DNA from: Planococcus maritimus | GTDB taxonomy: Bacteria; Bacillota; Bacilli; Bacillales_A; Planococcaceae | NCBI RefSeq assembly: GCF_001592825.1 | Contig: NZ_LTZG01000041.1 | Location: 110,680-174,679, forward strand | Length of the DNA stretch: 64,000 nucleotides | Direction of reading: 5' to 3' | Made by a program: the position numbers and the translations under genes | Notes under the pieces: generated by a model | Database searches by the model: none | Told to the model about the DNA's origin: nothing | Seen by the model: only the letters and a program-made list of their open reading frames with translations | Part shown: piece after piece, positions 38,052-47,629 of the stretch | How the letters are laid out: every line of letters begins with the position of its first letter | Position numbering within the stretch: position 1 is the stretch's first letter

Positions 38052-39545
38052 ATGGAAATCAATGTATTGAAATCAACTGAACACAACGAAGCCGAAATTT
38101 TGATTGTCGGCTTAAGCCGTCACCCTGAAAATGCGGAGGGCTGGAAAGAATTAGAGAAGCGCTTTGATGGCCGATTGGCACAATGGATCAAAGCCGGCTT
38201 GTCATTCGATTCGAACTCGCTGAGCATTTACCCAACCTTAACAGGCAACATCCCGCGAGTGTTATTTGTGGGCATCGGTGATCGAAAAAAATTAACCGCA
38301 GATGAGTTGCGCCGCTCTTTCGGTATCGCAGGAAAGCAACTGGTAAAGGAAAAAATTCGCCATGCTGCCATCTACACCGCTTCTTTTGAAAACGAGAAAG
38401 TCACTGGTGAACAAGTCGCGCATGCTGCGGCTGAAGGTATTCAAATGGGCGCATACCGATTTGCCGATTACAAAACCAATTCCAATGAAGTAGATCATCG
38501 TCTTGAATCGCTGAGCTTTTTGACGAATCAGTCGGCAGATGCGATCCGCCAGGCAGCATTTGTCGGTACAGTCCATGCAGAGGCCGTCAACGAAGCGAGA
38601 ACGCTCGTCAACATGCCAGCTAATATTCTGACGGCAACGGCAATGGCTGATTACGCACAAGATCTCGGTGAGACTTACGGTTTTGAAACAGAGATCCTTG
38701 GCCGCAGCGAGATCGAAGAGCTTGGCATGGGCGCGCTTTTGGCCGTCAACCAAGGTTCTGTCGAAGAGCCTCGACTGATCGTCATGAAATACAAAGCGAC
38801 AGACAATTTTGACGCACCGCTTGCTTTGGTCGGAAAAGGCATCACTTTTGATACGGGCGGCTATTCGCTCAAGCCGAAAGACGGCATTGTCGGTATGAAA
38901 GGGGATATGGGTGGAGCGGCTGCTGTGCTCGGCGCGATGCGCATCATCGGTGAACTAAAGCCAGCTAAAGATGTGGTAGCGGTTATTGCTTCTACCGACA
39001 ATATGGTATCAGGCGATGCCTTCAAACCAGATGACGTCATCACATCGATGAGCGGCAAGACGATCGAAATCCTCAATACTGATGCAGAAGGGCGCCTCGT
39101 GTTGGCAGATGCTGTCACATATGCTAAACAGCTCGGCGCAAGCCAAGTGGTGGATGTGGCGACGCTGACAGGCGGTGTTATTGTCGCGCTCGGTAAAGAT
39201 AAAACAGGCGCATTGACGAATGATGACGCGTTCTACAGCAAACTAGTCGATGTTTCGAAACAGACCGGGGAGTTTGTCTGGCAATTGCCGCTTACTGAAA
39301 ACGACAAAAAGCGGTTGCGCAAAAGCGACGTCGCAGATTTAAACAATTCGCCCGGACGCGATGGGCATATGATTTTCGGTGGTGGTTTTGTCGGTGAATT
39401 CGTTGGGGATACACCGTGGATCCATCTTGATATTGCCGGAACATCCCATGCCGATGGCGCGCATGATTTGGGCCCTCAGGGAGGCACCGGCGCGATGGTA
39501 CGGACACTCGCACTATTCGCTGAAAAACTTGGAGAAGACAAATAA
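38052..39545 (+). CDS. pepA: Leucyl aminopeptidase (M17)
   Basis: A 497-residue cytosolic aminopeptidase with two zinc or manganese ions. Metal ligands lie in VGKGITFDTGGYSLKP, MKGDMGGAAAV and the family signature NTDAEGRLVLAD. It removes N-terminal residues from peptides, aiding turnover and nutrient use. AAAAGGAGGA precedes the ATG. The homologue in Bacillus is yuiE. Single gene with a terminator shared with mrpG. Confidence 0.95.
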   Translation: MEINVLKSTEHNEAEILIVGLSRHPENAEGWKELEKRFDGRLAQWIKAGLSFDSNSLSIYPTLTGNIPRVLFVGIGDRKKLTADELRRSFGIAGKQLVKEKIRHAAIYTASFENEKVTGEQVAHAAAEGIQMGAYRFADYKTNSNEVDHRLESLSFLTNQSADAIRQAAFVGTVHAEAVNEARTLVNMPANILTATAMADYAQDLGETYGFETEILGRSEIEELGMGALLAVNQGSVEEPRLIVMKYKATDNFDAPLALVGKGITFDTGGYSLKPKDGIVGMKGDMGGAAAVLGAMRIIGELKPAKDVVAVIASTDNMVSGDAFKPDDVITSMSGKTIEILNTDAEGRLVLADAVTYAKQLGASQVVDVATLTGGVIVALGKDKTGALTNDDAFYSKLVDVSKQTGEFVWQLPLTENDKKRLRKSDVADLNNSPGRDGHMIFGGGFVGEFVGDTPWIHLDIAGTSHADGAHDLGPQGGTGAMVRTLALFAEKLGEDK

Positions 39546-39577
39546 AAAAACTGCAGCCAAATCGGCTGCAGTTTTTT
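39545..39577. terminator. Bidirectional terminator between pepA and mrpG
   Basis: AAAACTGCAGCC and GGCTGCAGTTTT, A and T runs on both sides. Confidence 0.92.
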
Positions 39578-39956
39578 ATTCGTTTTCTAGTTCTTCTTGC
39601 TGGTTGTTTTTACGTTTTTCAATTGCAGTGCCCATATCGTCGCGGACGGTTTCTTCTGCGACTTTAATGCCTGTCATATAAGCAGCTCGGCCGATTAAAT
39701 GGCCGGCCACGGGCTGTGTGATGAACAAGAAGGCGATGGCGATGACCATCTGCGTATTGAAAATATCTTCTTTAAACCAAAAATGGACGAAGGTTCCGAG
39801 CAGGATGGACAATACACCGAGTGTCGAGCTCTTAGAGGCGGCATGTGTCCGCGTATAGACATCCGGTAGCCTGATAAGCCCGAGAGCAGTAACGGCGCTA
39901 AATAGGACACCAGTGCCGATTAGAATGATAATTAGGATATCAACGAGAATCTCGAT
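39576..39956 (-). CDS. mrpG: Na+/H+ antiporter subunit MrpG, apparent ATC start
   Basis: Smallest-end subunit of the Mrp complex, three membrane helices. IRLPDVYTRTHAASKSSTLGVL is the family signature. The expected N-terminus (EILVDILIII) begins right after an ATC at 39956, which is 7 bases behind AGAGGGGAG. The only in-frame conventional start is TTG 39989, deep in mrpF and without a ribosome binding site; using it adds 11 hydrophilic residues. The reading frame overlaps the last 17 bases of mrpF, so translation is probably coupled. Identity of the gene is firm; the start is not. Confidence 0.88.
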   Translation of the reverse strand: MEILVDILIIILIGTGVLFSAVTALGLIRLPDVYTRTHAASKSSTLGVLSILLGTFVHFWFKEDIFNTQMVIAIAFLFITQPVAGHLIGRAAYMTGIKVAEETVRDDMGTAIEKRKNNQQEELENE

Positions 39957-40218
39957 CGAAAATCTCCCCTCTCTCCAGGAATTTCGCAAAGGCGGCAGTT
40001 CCGATAAAGGATAGAATACTCATCAGCAGAATGACCTCGAGGAAAAATTCTGTCTCAATGATCATCGACAATAAAGCCACAATCGATACGAGCGTCACGC
40101 CAATTGCATCGAGTGCAACCACGCGGTCTGCAACTGTCGGACCTTTTACGAGGCGGAACAATAAGCCAGCAAACGAAATGCTGACGATGAACAGGGAAAC
40201 CCAATAAAACATCATCAT
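39940..40218 (-). CDS. mrpF: Na+/H+ antiporter subunit MrpF
   Basis: A 92-residue subunit with three helices. VKGPTVADRVVALDAIGV is the conserved MrpF segment. It begins with three ATG codons in a row that overlap the end of mrpE by 4 bp. Part of the Mrp complex that exchanges cytosolic Na+ for protons and supports growth at high salt and high pH. Confidence 0.94.
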   Translation of the reverse strand: MMMFYWVSLFIVSISFAGLLFRLVKGPTVADRVVALDAIGVTLVSIVALLSMIIETEFFLEVILLMSILSFIGTAAFAKFLERGEIFDRDSR

Positions 40219-40694
40219 GTCCGGCTCACCTCCTGTATTGCGCGCTCAAACGTTTTCTTGATCGATGACACTGCGGAATCGATGTCCTCAAAATCCAAGG
40301 CATGGATGTACAAGCGTTTTTGGTCTTCGGAAATTCCGATGACCAAGGTCCCTGGTGTCAAAGTGATTAATGCTGACAGCAAAGTCACTTGCCAATCGTT
40401 ATTGAGTTCGGTTTCCATTTCAAAAATGGCCGGTTTGATGTTCATGTTCGGGCTTATGACGATGGATAGCACCTGAATACTTGATTTGAACAGTTCGCGT
40501 AAAAATAACAAGAACAGTGAAATCACTGCCCAGATACGCAGAACGTATAGCCGTTTTGAAAAGAAGCGGCGCATCAGGATAATGATGCCAAGGCCGACCA
40601 AAAAGCCGATGACGAAGCCGGAAGGAGTGAACGACACGGTCATAAACATCCAGACGAGCGCCAGGAAAAAATTCAGTAGTACTTGTAAAGACAT
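40215..40694 (-). CDS. mrpE: Na+/H+ antiporter subunit MrpE
   Basis: A 159-residue subunit with two N-terminal helices and a cytosolic domain. LLSALITLTPGTLVIGISEDQKRLYIHALD is the family core (split here: TLTPGTLVIGISED). It lies 6 bp after mrpD and overlaps mrpF. A GGAGTAG site precedes ATG 40694 on the minus strand. Confidence 0.94.
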   Translation of the reverse strand: MSLQVLLNFFLALVWMFMTVSFTPSGFVIGFLVGLGIIILMRRFFSKRLYVLRIWAVISLFLLFLRELFKSSIQVLSIVISPNMNIKPAIFEMETELNNDWQVTLLSALITLTPGTLVIGISEDQKRLYIHALDFEDIDSAVSSIKKTFERAIQEVSRT

Positions 40695-40700
40695 ATTGAC

Positions 40701-42182
40701 CTACTCCTTTAATACCGCGTCAATATAGAGCGATGGATTCAGCAGCACTTCACCTGCGTCCGAAACGAACGGCATGAAGAGTTCCGCACCGGCGCCGAGC
40801 ACAACAGTCAAGGCGACGAGTATAGCTGTCGGGACAAATATGGATAGATAATGTTTACGATCGATCGTAACAATCTTCGCTGGCTCGCCCCAGAATGCAT
40901 AGATGAAAATGCGCACGACACTGAGCAAGACCAATAAGCTAGTCGCCAGAATCACCAGGCTGCCCCAGAAATGAGTGCCTTCAAAGCCACCTTGGACAAT
41001 CAATAGTTTGCCCGGAAATCCGCTAAGCGGGGGAATGCCGGCGAGGCCGAATGCCGCAATGAGGAAGGTCCAGCCAAAGAGCGGATAGCTCTTGATCAAA
41101 CCACCCATCTTGCGTAAATCGCTAGTACCGAAAATGACTGTCAAGATGCCCACTAACAAGAATAGAGCCGCTTTGATCAGCATGTCGTGCACCAAATAGA
41201 AAATGGACCCTTCGACACCTGCCGCGTTCATTTGCGAGATGCCGAATAAGATGACGCCGACTGCGATAATGATGTTGTAGATAATAATCTTTTTGACATC
41301 AAAATACGCAAGGGCGCCGATGCAGCCAGCAAGGATTGTCAAAATGGCGATGATCGCCAGCAACTCATGGGTAAATCCAATATTCATCGTGAAGAACAGT
41401 GTATAAGTTCTCATGATGGCATAGACGCCGACTTTCGTCAGCAATGCGCCGAACAAGGCAAGAATCGCCATAGGCGGAGCAAAGTAAGATCCAGGCAACC
41501 AGAAGTATAATGGGAAAATCGCCGCTTTAAAGCCGAAAACGACCAAGAACAAAACAGCAATTACCGTCAGGATGCCGACAGCTTCAATTTCTGGAATCTT
41601 GACGGCCAAATCGGCCATATTGAGTGTGCCGGTGACTGAGTACAGATAAGCGACAGCGGAAACGAACAATGCAGATGAAATAATGTTCACGAGCAAGTAT
41701 TTGATGGATTCGCGCAGCTGTGGCTTTTCACCGCCATGAACGATCAAGGCATAAGAAGCCATCAACAGCACTTCGATAAAGACGAATAAGTTGAAGATAT
41801 CGCCTGTCGTGAACGCACCATTGACGCCGGTCATCAAGAACAAGACAGCTGGATAATAGTACGATTGCTCCCGCTTTACACCAATCGTTGGAATGCTGTA
41901 GAACAGCACGAACAGCGTGACGAGTGTAGAACTGAGCACCAATAGCACCGACAACATATCGGATACCATGGAAATGCCGAACGGGGCAGGCCAGCTGCCG
42001 AGTGTCACGGCTTGAATGCCATCAGTAGAAACTTTTGAAAACAAGAACAGTGCCGAAACGAGTGTCGCGCTGACACCAGCAATCGCCACAATGCGTTGCA
42101 TAGATACATTTTTCGGGAATAACATCAAAACAGCGGCAAAAATCAACGGAATCACTATTGGGAACAAGGCTAAATTACTCAT
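40701..42182 (-). CDS. mrpD: Na+/H+ antiporter subunit MrpD
   Basis: A 493-residue, about 14-helix subunit homologous to complex I NuoM/NuoN. Features include [19 protein letters not shown] (the key glutamate of the proton path), a lysine-bearing helix near [22 protein letters not shown], and [16 protein letters not shown]. Overlaps mrpC by 8 bp. Confidence 0.96.
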   Translation of the reverse strand: MSNLALFPIVIPLIFAAVLMLFPKNVSMQRIVAIAGVSATLVSALFLFSKVSTDGIQAVTLGSWPAPFGISMVSDMLSVLLVLSSTLVTLFVLFYSIPTIGVKREQSYYYPAVLFLMTGVNGAFTTGDIFNLFVFIEVLLMASYALIVHGGEKPQLRESIKYLLVNIISSALFVSAVAYLYSVTGTLNMADLAVKIPEIEAVGILTVIAVLFLVVFGFKAAIFPLYFWLPGSYFAPPMAILALFGALLTKVGVYAIMRTYTLFFTMNIGFTHELLAIIAILTILAGCIGALAYFDVKKIIIYNIIIAVGVILFGISQMNAAGVEGSIFYLVHDMLIKAALFLLVGILTVIFGTSDLRKMGGLIKSYPLFGWTFLIAAFGLAGIPPLSGFPGKLLIVQGGFEGTHFWGSLVILATSLLVLLSVVRIFIYAFWGEPAKIVTIDRKHYLSIFVPTAILVALTVVLGAGAELFMPFVSDAGEVLLNPSLYIDAVLKE

Positions 42183-42522
42183 AATCTTCTGTACCTCTCA
42201 ATAGCTCCATATTGTCAGTGCCAAGTTCCTGGTATGCGCGGTAGGCGAGCACCAGGAAAAATGACGTGACGGCGAACGAAATAACAATCGCTGTCAGGAT
42301 AAGTGCCTGTGGCAGGGGATCGGCATAATCACTTACCGAAACCCCATCCGCCACAACAGGCGGCGCCGTGCCGCCAAGGCCACCCATCGTTAGCAATAAT
42401 AAATGCGCCCCGTGGCTCAAGAGGCCAGTGCCGATAATGATGCGGATTAAACTTTTCGATAGCATTAAATATACAGCCGCCATAAACAATAAGCCGATGG
42501 CAACCGACATGACTATTTCCAT
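42175..42522 (-). CDS. mrpC: Na+/H+ antiporter subunit MrpC
   Basis: A 115-residue NuoK-like subunit with three helices. [20 protein letters not shown] and [17 protein letters not shown] are the conserved blocks. Stop and start overlap with mrpB by one base and mrpD by 8 bp. Confidence 0.95.
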   Translation of the reverse strand: MEIVMSVAIGLLFMAAVYLMLSKSLIRIIIGTGLLSHGAHLLLLTMGGLGGTAPPVVADGVSVSDYADPLPQALILTAIVISFAVTSFFLVLAYRAYQELGTDNMELLRGTEDYE

Positions 42523-42944
42523 TATTCATCCTCTCCAATCGTTTGAATAATGGTCATCGTTACTCCTACAACAACCAAATAGACACCTAAATCAAATAAC
42601 ATTGCCGAGTGCAGAGACGTTTTCCCAAACAGCGGCAAATCGAAATAATCGTAGGCATGTGTGAAGAATGGGACATCAAAAACGATCGATGCACTGGCAG
42701 TTGCGATGGCAATCAATAAGCCGACCGCAGTCAGCACGACGTAATTGATCGGCACAATCTTCTTGACGGTCGGGAGGTCAAACGCCAGCATCAACAAGAC
42801 GATGGCGCTTGCGGTTAACAACCCTCCGACAAACCCTCCACCAGGCGTGTAATGCCCGGCGAAGAAAATATGGACAGCAAACATCAAGATGATGAAGGTC
42901 ACCACTTTTGTGGCGGTTTGAAGCATGACATCATTTGTTCTCAT
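42522..42944 (-). CDS. mrpB: Na+/H+ antiporter subunit MrpB
   Basis: A 140-residue subunit with four helices. [19 protein letters not shown] is the family signature. It overlaps the end of mrpA by 14 bp and mrpC by one base, consistent with one tightly coupled operon. Confidence 0.95.
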   Translation of the reverse strand: MRTNDVMLQTATKVVTFIILMFAVHIFFAGHYTPGGGFVGGLLTASAIVLLMLAFDLPTVKKIVPINYVVLTAVGLLIAIATASASIVFDVPFFTHAYDYFDLPLFGKTSLHSAMLFDLGVYLVVVGVTMTIIQTIGEDE

Positions 42945-45345
42945 GCTGACCCTCCTTTTTCGTGAGGCGAAGGCGGATCATGGTAATAATCCCAATGCCC
43001 GCAATGCCAAGTACGGCAATCTCGAACAAAGTATCAAACCCGCGGTAATCGACAAGGATGACGTTGACGATATTGCCGCCACCTGCTTCTTTGTACACGG
43101 TTTCTTTGTAGAATTCAGAAATGGATGGCAAAGCTTTCTGCGAATGCGCCGACAAGGCAACTAAGGTCATCGTGACCCCGACGCCAAGTGCGACAAGTGC
43201 ATTGCCGAAACGGAACTTCATGCGTTCTTCTTTGCGGCTGATTTGCGGCAAATGATAGAACGCCAGCAAGAACAAAGCAACTGAGATGGTTTCGATGACA
43301 AGCTGCGTCAGAGCCAAGTCAGGTGCGCGGAAGATAACAAATAATAAGGCAACAGAATAGCCGACAGCCCCAAGTGCGATAATCGCAGTCAACCGGGACT
43401 TAGCGCCAAGAATTGTTAAAGTGGCACCGACCATCGCCAGTAAGATGACGATTTCATAGACGCCAATTGGCGCTAAATTACTAAAATCGACTTGGAACGC
43501 TTCGGTCAAGAACAGTGTCAGCAAAACGATAAATGTCATAAAGCTGAACATATATACGAGATAGGACCGGATAAATCCTGTCATGTAAATGCGGGAGAAG
43601 CGGTTGGCCCCTCCGCCGCTGAGCAGCATCATTTCATCGTAAAGACGATTCAGTGACACAGCGTCGGGATACAAATCGTATAGGTGCTGCCATTTGCGCA
43701 AGGTCCAGAACATTAAGCCACCGATCGAGAAAATGCCGAGTGCCATGAACAGCTCGGTATTGAATCCGTGCCAAGCTGCAACGTGGATGTCGACGTTTTG
43801 CGGCGAGTCATAAAGGAAGGGCTGGATCGCCGCAACGGCTGGCTTCACGAGCCAATCGCCAATCAAGTTCGGAATAAAGAAAATCAAGACGACAAGCGCG
43901 GCCAAGAACACTGGCGAAATGAGCATGCCGATTGGCGCTTCGTGCGCTTGTTTTGGCAATTCTTCCGGCTGATGTTTGCCGGCAAATGTATGGAATACGA
44001 AATACAAGCTATAGATGAACGTGAAGACCGACCCAATCCAAGCGATGATCGGGAACAACACCCACCAGACGTCCATCGAGAACATCTCGAATTCCTGAAG
44101 CGACAGCATCGCCGTCAAGAACATTTCTTTACTGAGGAAGCCATTAAAAGGCGGCAGGCCGGCCATCGACAAGGAACCGATCAAGGCGACCGTGAAACTA
44201 ACTGGCATCAAACTCATCAAACCGCCAAGTTTTCGGATGTCGCGCGTTCCTGTTTCATGGTCGACAATGCCTGCAATCATAAACAGGCTGCCTTTGAACG
44301 TTGCGTGGTTGATTAAATGGAAAATCGCCGCGAACGCTGCGTATTTTAAGTAGGTTTCAGCCGCATCTTCGACATGGTAAGCCGCTGCAGCGACACCGAG
44401 CAAGGACATGATTAGCCCGAGCTGGGAAACAGTCGAGAATGCCAAAATCCCTTTCAGGTCTTTCTGCTTTAAGGCGAAGAATGATGCCCACAACATCGTG
44501 AACAATCCAACACCAGCGACAAGCCACATCCAAATTTCAGATAAAGCGAAGATCGGGGTCAAGCGGGCGACCAAGTAAATACCCGCTTTAACCATCGTCG
44601 CCGAGTGGAGATAGGCGCTGACAGGCGTCGGCGCTTCCATTGCATCCGGCAACCAGATGTAGAATGGGAATTGCGCTGATTTCGTAAATGCGCCGAGCAG
44701 CACAAGGACTAAAGCCCATATGAAAAAATCATGCTGTGCCAGCTCTGGTGCCTGAGCAATCAATTCGCGAATGGAATACGTGCCCCCCATGACGCTAAGC
44801 AACACAAATCCCCCAAGCATCATCAAGCCGCCGAAGACGGTAATCATCATCGACTTTAATGCACCGAAACGAGAACGGTCGCGCGTATACCAATAGGCGA
44901 TCAATAGGAATGAGGAAATCGAAGTCAATTCCCAGAACAAGTACAAAGTAATCAAATGATCTGACTGCACGACACCAAGCATGGCGCTCATGAAGATCAA
45001 GAGATACACATAGAAGTTATGTAATTGTTCGCGGTGCTTGTCCAAATAGAAAATCGAGTAAAGTACGACAAGCGCGCCAATTCCAGTAATCAGCAAAGTG
45101 AACAATAAACTCAACCCATCGAGATATGCAACAAAGGCGATATCGAGGGAAGGGATCCAGGAAAATTCAGATACATATGTGCCGCCTTCCATAACTGAAG
45201 GGAGGCGGGTGGCGTAGTATGAGAACAGCGCTGCCGGAACCATCAAAACGAACCAGCCTGTATGAATCTGGCCGAGTCGTTTAAATAGCAGCGGGATAAA
45301 AAGCGCTGCAAGGATCGGGATGAAAATCAGAAATACAAGAGACAA
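42931..45345 (-). CDS. mrpA: Na+/H+ antiporter subunit MrpA
   Basis: An 804-residue subunit, NuoL-like with a C-terminal MrpA-specific extension. LYLFWELTSISSFLLIAYW carries the conserved glutamate, FTKSAQFPFYIWLPDAMEAPTPVSAYLHSATMV (here given in part: PDAMEAPTPVSAYLHSATM) is the proton-channel core, and the tail reads VDYRGFDTLFEIAVLGIAG. The start is TTG 45345, 6 bases after GGAGG. First gene of mrpABCDEFG, read on the minus strand. Confidence 0.96.
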   Translation of the reverse strand: MSLVFLIFIPILAALFIPLLFKRLGQIHTGWFVLMVPAALFSYYATRLPSVMEGGTYVSEFSWIPSLDIAFVAYLDGLSLLFTLLITGIGALVVLYSIFYLDKHREQLHNFYVYLLIFMSAMLGVVQSDHLITLYLFWELTSISSFLLIAYWYTRDRSRFGALKSMMITVFGGLMMLGGFVLLSVMGGTYSIRELIAQAPELAQHDFFIWALVLVLLGAFTKSAQFPFYIWLPDAMEAPTPVSAYLHSATMVKAGIYLVARLTPIFALSEIWMWLVAGVGLFTMLWASFFALKQKDLKGILAFSTVSQLGLIMSLLGVAAAAYHVEDAAETYLKYAAFAAIFHLINHATFKGSLFMIAGIVDHETGTRDIRKLGGLMSLMPVSFTVALIGSLSMAGLPPFNGFLSKEMFLTAMLSLQEFEMFSMDVWWVLFPIIAWIGSVFTFIYSLYFVFHTFAGKHQPEELPKQAHEAPIGMLISPVFLAALVVLIFFIPNLIGDWLVKPAVAAIQPFLYDSPQNVDIHVAAWHGFNTELFMALGIFSIGGLMFWTLRKWQHLYDLYPDAVSLNRLYDEMMLLSGGGANRFSRIYMTGFIRSYLVYMFSFMTFIVLLTLFLTEAFQVDFSNLAPIGVYEIVILLAMVGATLTILGAKSRLTAIIALGAVGYSVALLFVIFRAPDLALTQLVIETISVALFLLAFYHLPQISRKEERMKFRFGNALVALGVGVTMTLVALSAHSQKALPSISEFYKETVYKEAGGGNIVNVILVDYRGFDTLFEIAVLGIAGIGIITMIRLRLTKKEGQHENK

Positions 45346-45520
45346 ATGAATCCTCCTTCCAAAGTGGTACGTGATGAGTTTCTAATTAAAAAGTATAACG
45401 CATTCAGAGCGGATTTGCACCGCACACCCTTGCGATGATTGAAAGGGGGACTTTTGATTTTGGTGTTTTGTAATAGGAAGAAACTCTTCAATCTGAATAT
45501 TGCGAATATAAAAAGAGGCT

Positions 45521-45562
45521 AAAAAACCCGGTAAAAGGCAGCTGCCTTTAACCGGGTTTTTC
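45521..45562. terminator. Bidirectional terminator between mrpA leader and the MFS gene
   Basis: AAAACCCGGT-AAAGGCA paired with TGCCTTT-ACCGGGTTTT. It mainly ends the MFS gene (minus strand). The 175 bp between it and mrpA should hold the mrp promoter; a TATACT on the minus strand near 45392-45397 is a candidate -10. Confidence 0.85.
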
Positions 45563-45570
45563 CAGTTGGT

Positions 45571-46803
45571 TTATGAATGTTTCAATTCCTGCTCCAATAG
45601 CACATCCTCAAAATCCTGGTCAGGTTGTTTTTTCGTATACCATAAAAAGACGAAAGCCAAGACGAATAAGGTACCTGTCACGATAAAGACAGAAGAAATG
45701 CCGATAAAGCCACTGACGATTCCGCCGAACATCGGCCCGACGATATTGCCGAGGAAGCGGAAGCTGGTATTATAGCCCATGACTTCGCCTTGAATGTCGA
45801 TTGGCGCTTCTCGGCGCATCAAGGCGGTGGTGGTCGGAATCATGCCGCCAACTGCGATGCCGAAGAACAAGCGCAGAACAATGAGCTGCCACAATTCGGT
45901 GTCAAAAGCTTGCGGAATGATGAAGACAAACGCGAGCAGCAACAGCAAGCCGAGAATTTTCTCATAGCCGACTGAGTCTCCAAGCCGTCCCCAAAGTCTT
46001 GCGAACAGTAAATTGCCGACACCTGTCGCACTAAAGGTGACACCTGCGAGAAAAGCGACTTGTGCCGTGCCTTCCGTCAATTCCGCCACATACAAAGACA
46101 ATAAGGGCTGAATACTGAAATTGCCGATTTGAATCAACGCAGTAATGATCATGACATTGAGCAGCAAGCGGTGATGCAAAATGCCATGGATAACGGTGCT
46201 GCGTGCATAGACGTGCGCACCTTTTCGTTTCGGTTTGCGGATTTCCTTTAGGCCGAAGACAACGAACAAGGCGGCGATGCCGATGATGGTGGCGGTGATG
46301 AGAAAGGTATAGGTAAAGCCGAATGCATCGGCCATCAAACCGCCGATGACCGGCCCGAACAAGGTACCTGACACACTGCCCATCTGGAGCGTGCCAAGTG
46401 TTTTGCCGGCCGTTTCTTTTGTTGTCTGGGAACTGACAAATGCAAGCGAAGTCGGGATGAATCCCGTCACGACGCCCATGAACAACCGAATCATAAACAA
46501 ACCTAAGACGGAGTCGGCCGTCCCCATCAAGAAAATACTAGTGGCAATCCCGAAGCCGTTAATGATTAAAATGGGCTTGAAACCGTATTTGTCTGCAATA
46601 CGCCCCCAAACCGGCGACATGAACAAAGCAGCCACAAAGGTCACGCCGAACACCAGCCCCGACCAGCGCTGCACGTATTCATCCGAAAAGTTACCGAGCG
46701 ATTCGATATATAAGGATAAAAACGGCATGATCATTGTGGTGCTTCCAGCGACTAGGAAATTGGTGAACATAATGATGTAGAAATTTCTTTTTTGAGTATC
46801 CAG
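45571..46803 (-). CDS. MFS multidrug-type exporter, apparent CTG start
   Basis: About 410 residues, 12 membrane helices. Motif A is WGRIADKYGFKPIL after helix 2 and is partly repeated after helix 8 (WGRLGDSVGYEKIL). The drug/H+ antiporter type is the best fit. The first ATG (46770) lies within helix 1 and has no ribosome binding site. AAGAAGGGG lies 6 bases before an in-frame CTG at 46803, giving the sensible N-terminus DTQKRNFYIIMFTNFL, so CTG is the likely start. The drug substrate is unknown. Confidence 0.85.
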   Translation of the reverse strand: MDTQKRNFYIIMFTNFLVAGSTTMIMPFLSLYIESLGNFSDEYVQRWSGLVFGVTFVAALFMSPVWGRIADKYGFKPILIINGFGIATSIFLMGTADSVLGLFMIRLFMGVVTGFIPTSLAFVSSQTTKETAGKTLGTLQMGSVSGTLFGPVIGGLMADAFGFTYTFLITATIIGIAALFVVFGLKEIRKPKRKGAHVYARSTVIHGILHHRLLLNVMIITALIQIGNFSIQPLLSLYVAELTEGTAQVAFLAGVTFSATGVGNLLFARLWGRLGDSVGYEKILGLLLLLAFVFIIPQAFDTELWQLIVLRLFFGIAVGGMIPTTTALMRREAPIDIQGEVMGYNTSFRFLGNIVGPMFGGIVSGFIGISSVFIVTGTLFVLAFVFLWYTKKQPDQDFEDVLLEQELKHS

Positions 46804-46933
46804 TTGGAACCCCTTCTTTCTAAAAACGAAACTCTTCCTATATTATATAATAGTTCGTTACCCGAAAAAAGCAGAATTAATTACCGCTGTATTCTGAAAA
46901 ATTCTATGCTAGAATAAAGCGGGGTGAAACGAA

Positions 46934-47587
46934 ATGAAAAAGAGTATATGGTCAGGACTACTTCTAGTTTGTGCAGTTGCGTTAGCGGCTTGCGGGAATT
47001 CTGAAGAAGAGCCACAAGGCTATCCACAGCTTGAAAAAGGTATTACAGAAGAAACTGTAGTAGAGATGACAACATCGGAAGGCACGATGCGCATCCGGCT
47101 ATTCCCGGAAATCGCACCGAAAGCGGTAGAGAATTTCCTCGGGCATGCCGAATCGGGATATTATGAGGGTATCATTTTCCACCGTGTCATCGAGGACTTC
47201 ATGTTGCAGACCGGTGACCCGACTGGCACAGGGGGCGGCGGCGAAAGCATTTACGGCGAGCCGTTTGAAGACGAGTTCAGCGATCGACTGTTCAATTTCC
47301 GCGGCGCCTTGTCCATGGCGAATGCCGGTCCAGGAACGAACGGGAGCCAGTTCTTTATCGTCCAGGCTAGTGAAATTGAAGCAGGCAGCGCCTCCGATTA
47401 TCCAGAGGAAATCACGGCCGCTTACGAAGAAATGGGCGGGACGCCTTGGCTAGACGGGATGCATACCGTCTTTGGACAAGTCGACGAAGGCATGGATGTC
47501 GTCGATAAAATTGCAGCTGTCGAAAAAGGTGCAAATGACAAACCACTTGAAGATATCGTCATCGAATCGATCGAGATCATTGAGTAA
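46934..47587 (+). CDS. Peptidyl-prolyl isomerase, cyclophilin-type lipoprotein
   Basis: A 217-residue cyclophilin with a lipoprotein signal ending LAAC (Cys20). Active-site segments are [37 protein letters not shown] and [15 protein letters not shown]. It should help fold proteins at the outer membrane face, unlike the cytosolic PpiB of Bacillus. GGGGTG precedes the ATG. Single gene; its terminator also serves the convergent lyase gene. Confidence 0.93.
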   Translation: MKKSIWSGLLLVCAVALAACGNSEEEPQGYPQLEKGITEETVVEMTTSEGTMRIRLFPEIAPKAVENFLGHAESGYYEGIIFHRVIEDFMLQTGDPTGTGGGGESIYGEPFEDEFSDRLFNFRGALSMANAGPGTNGSQFFIVQASEIEAGSASDYPEEITAAYEEMGGTPWLDGMHTVFGQVDEGMDVVDKIAAVEKGANDKPLEDIVIESIEIIE

Positions 47588-47590
47588 TAA

Positions 47591-47624
47591 GAAAAAGCTA
47601 TCGCCTGAAGCGATAGCTTTTTTG
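47591..47624. terminator. Bidirectional terminator between cyclophilin and patB
   Basis: AAAAAGCTATCGC and GCGATAGCTTTTT. Confidence 0.92.
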
Positions 47625-47629
47625 TGTGT

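Noticed and set aside
43768..44316. 182-codon plus-strand frame inside mrpA
   Set aside because: Antisense shadow; the hydrophilic composition mirrors a membrane gene read backwards.
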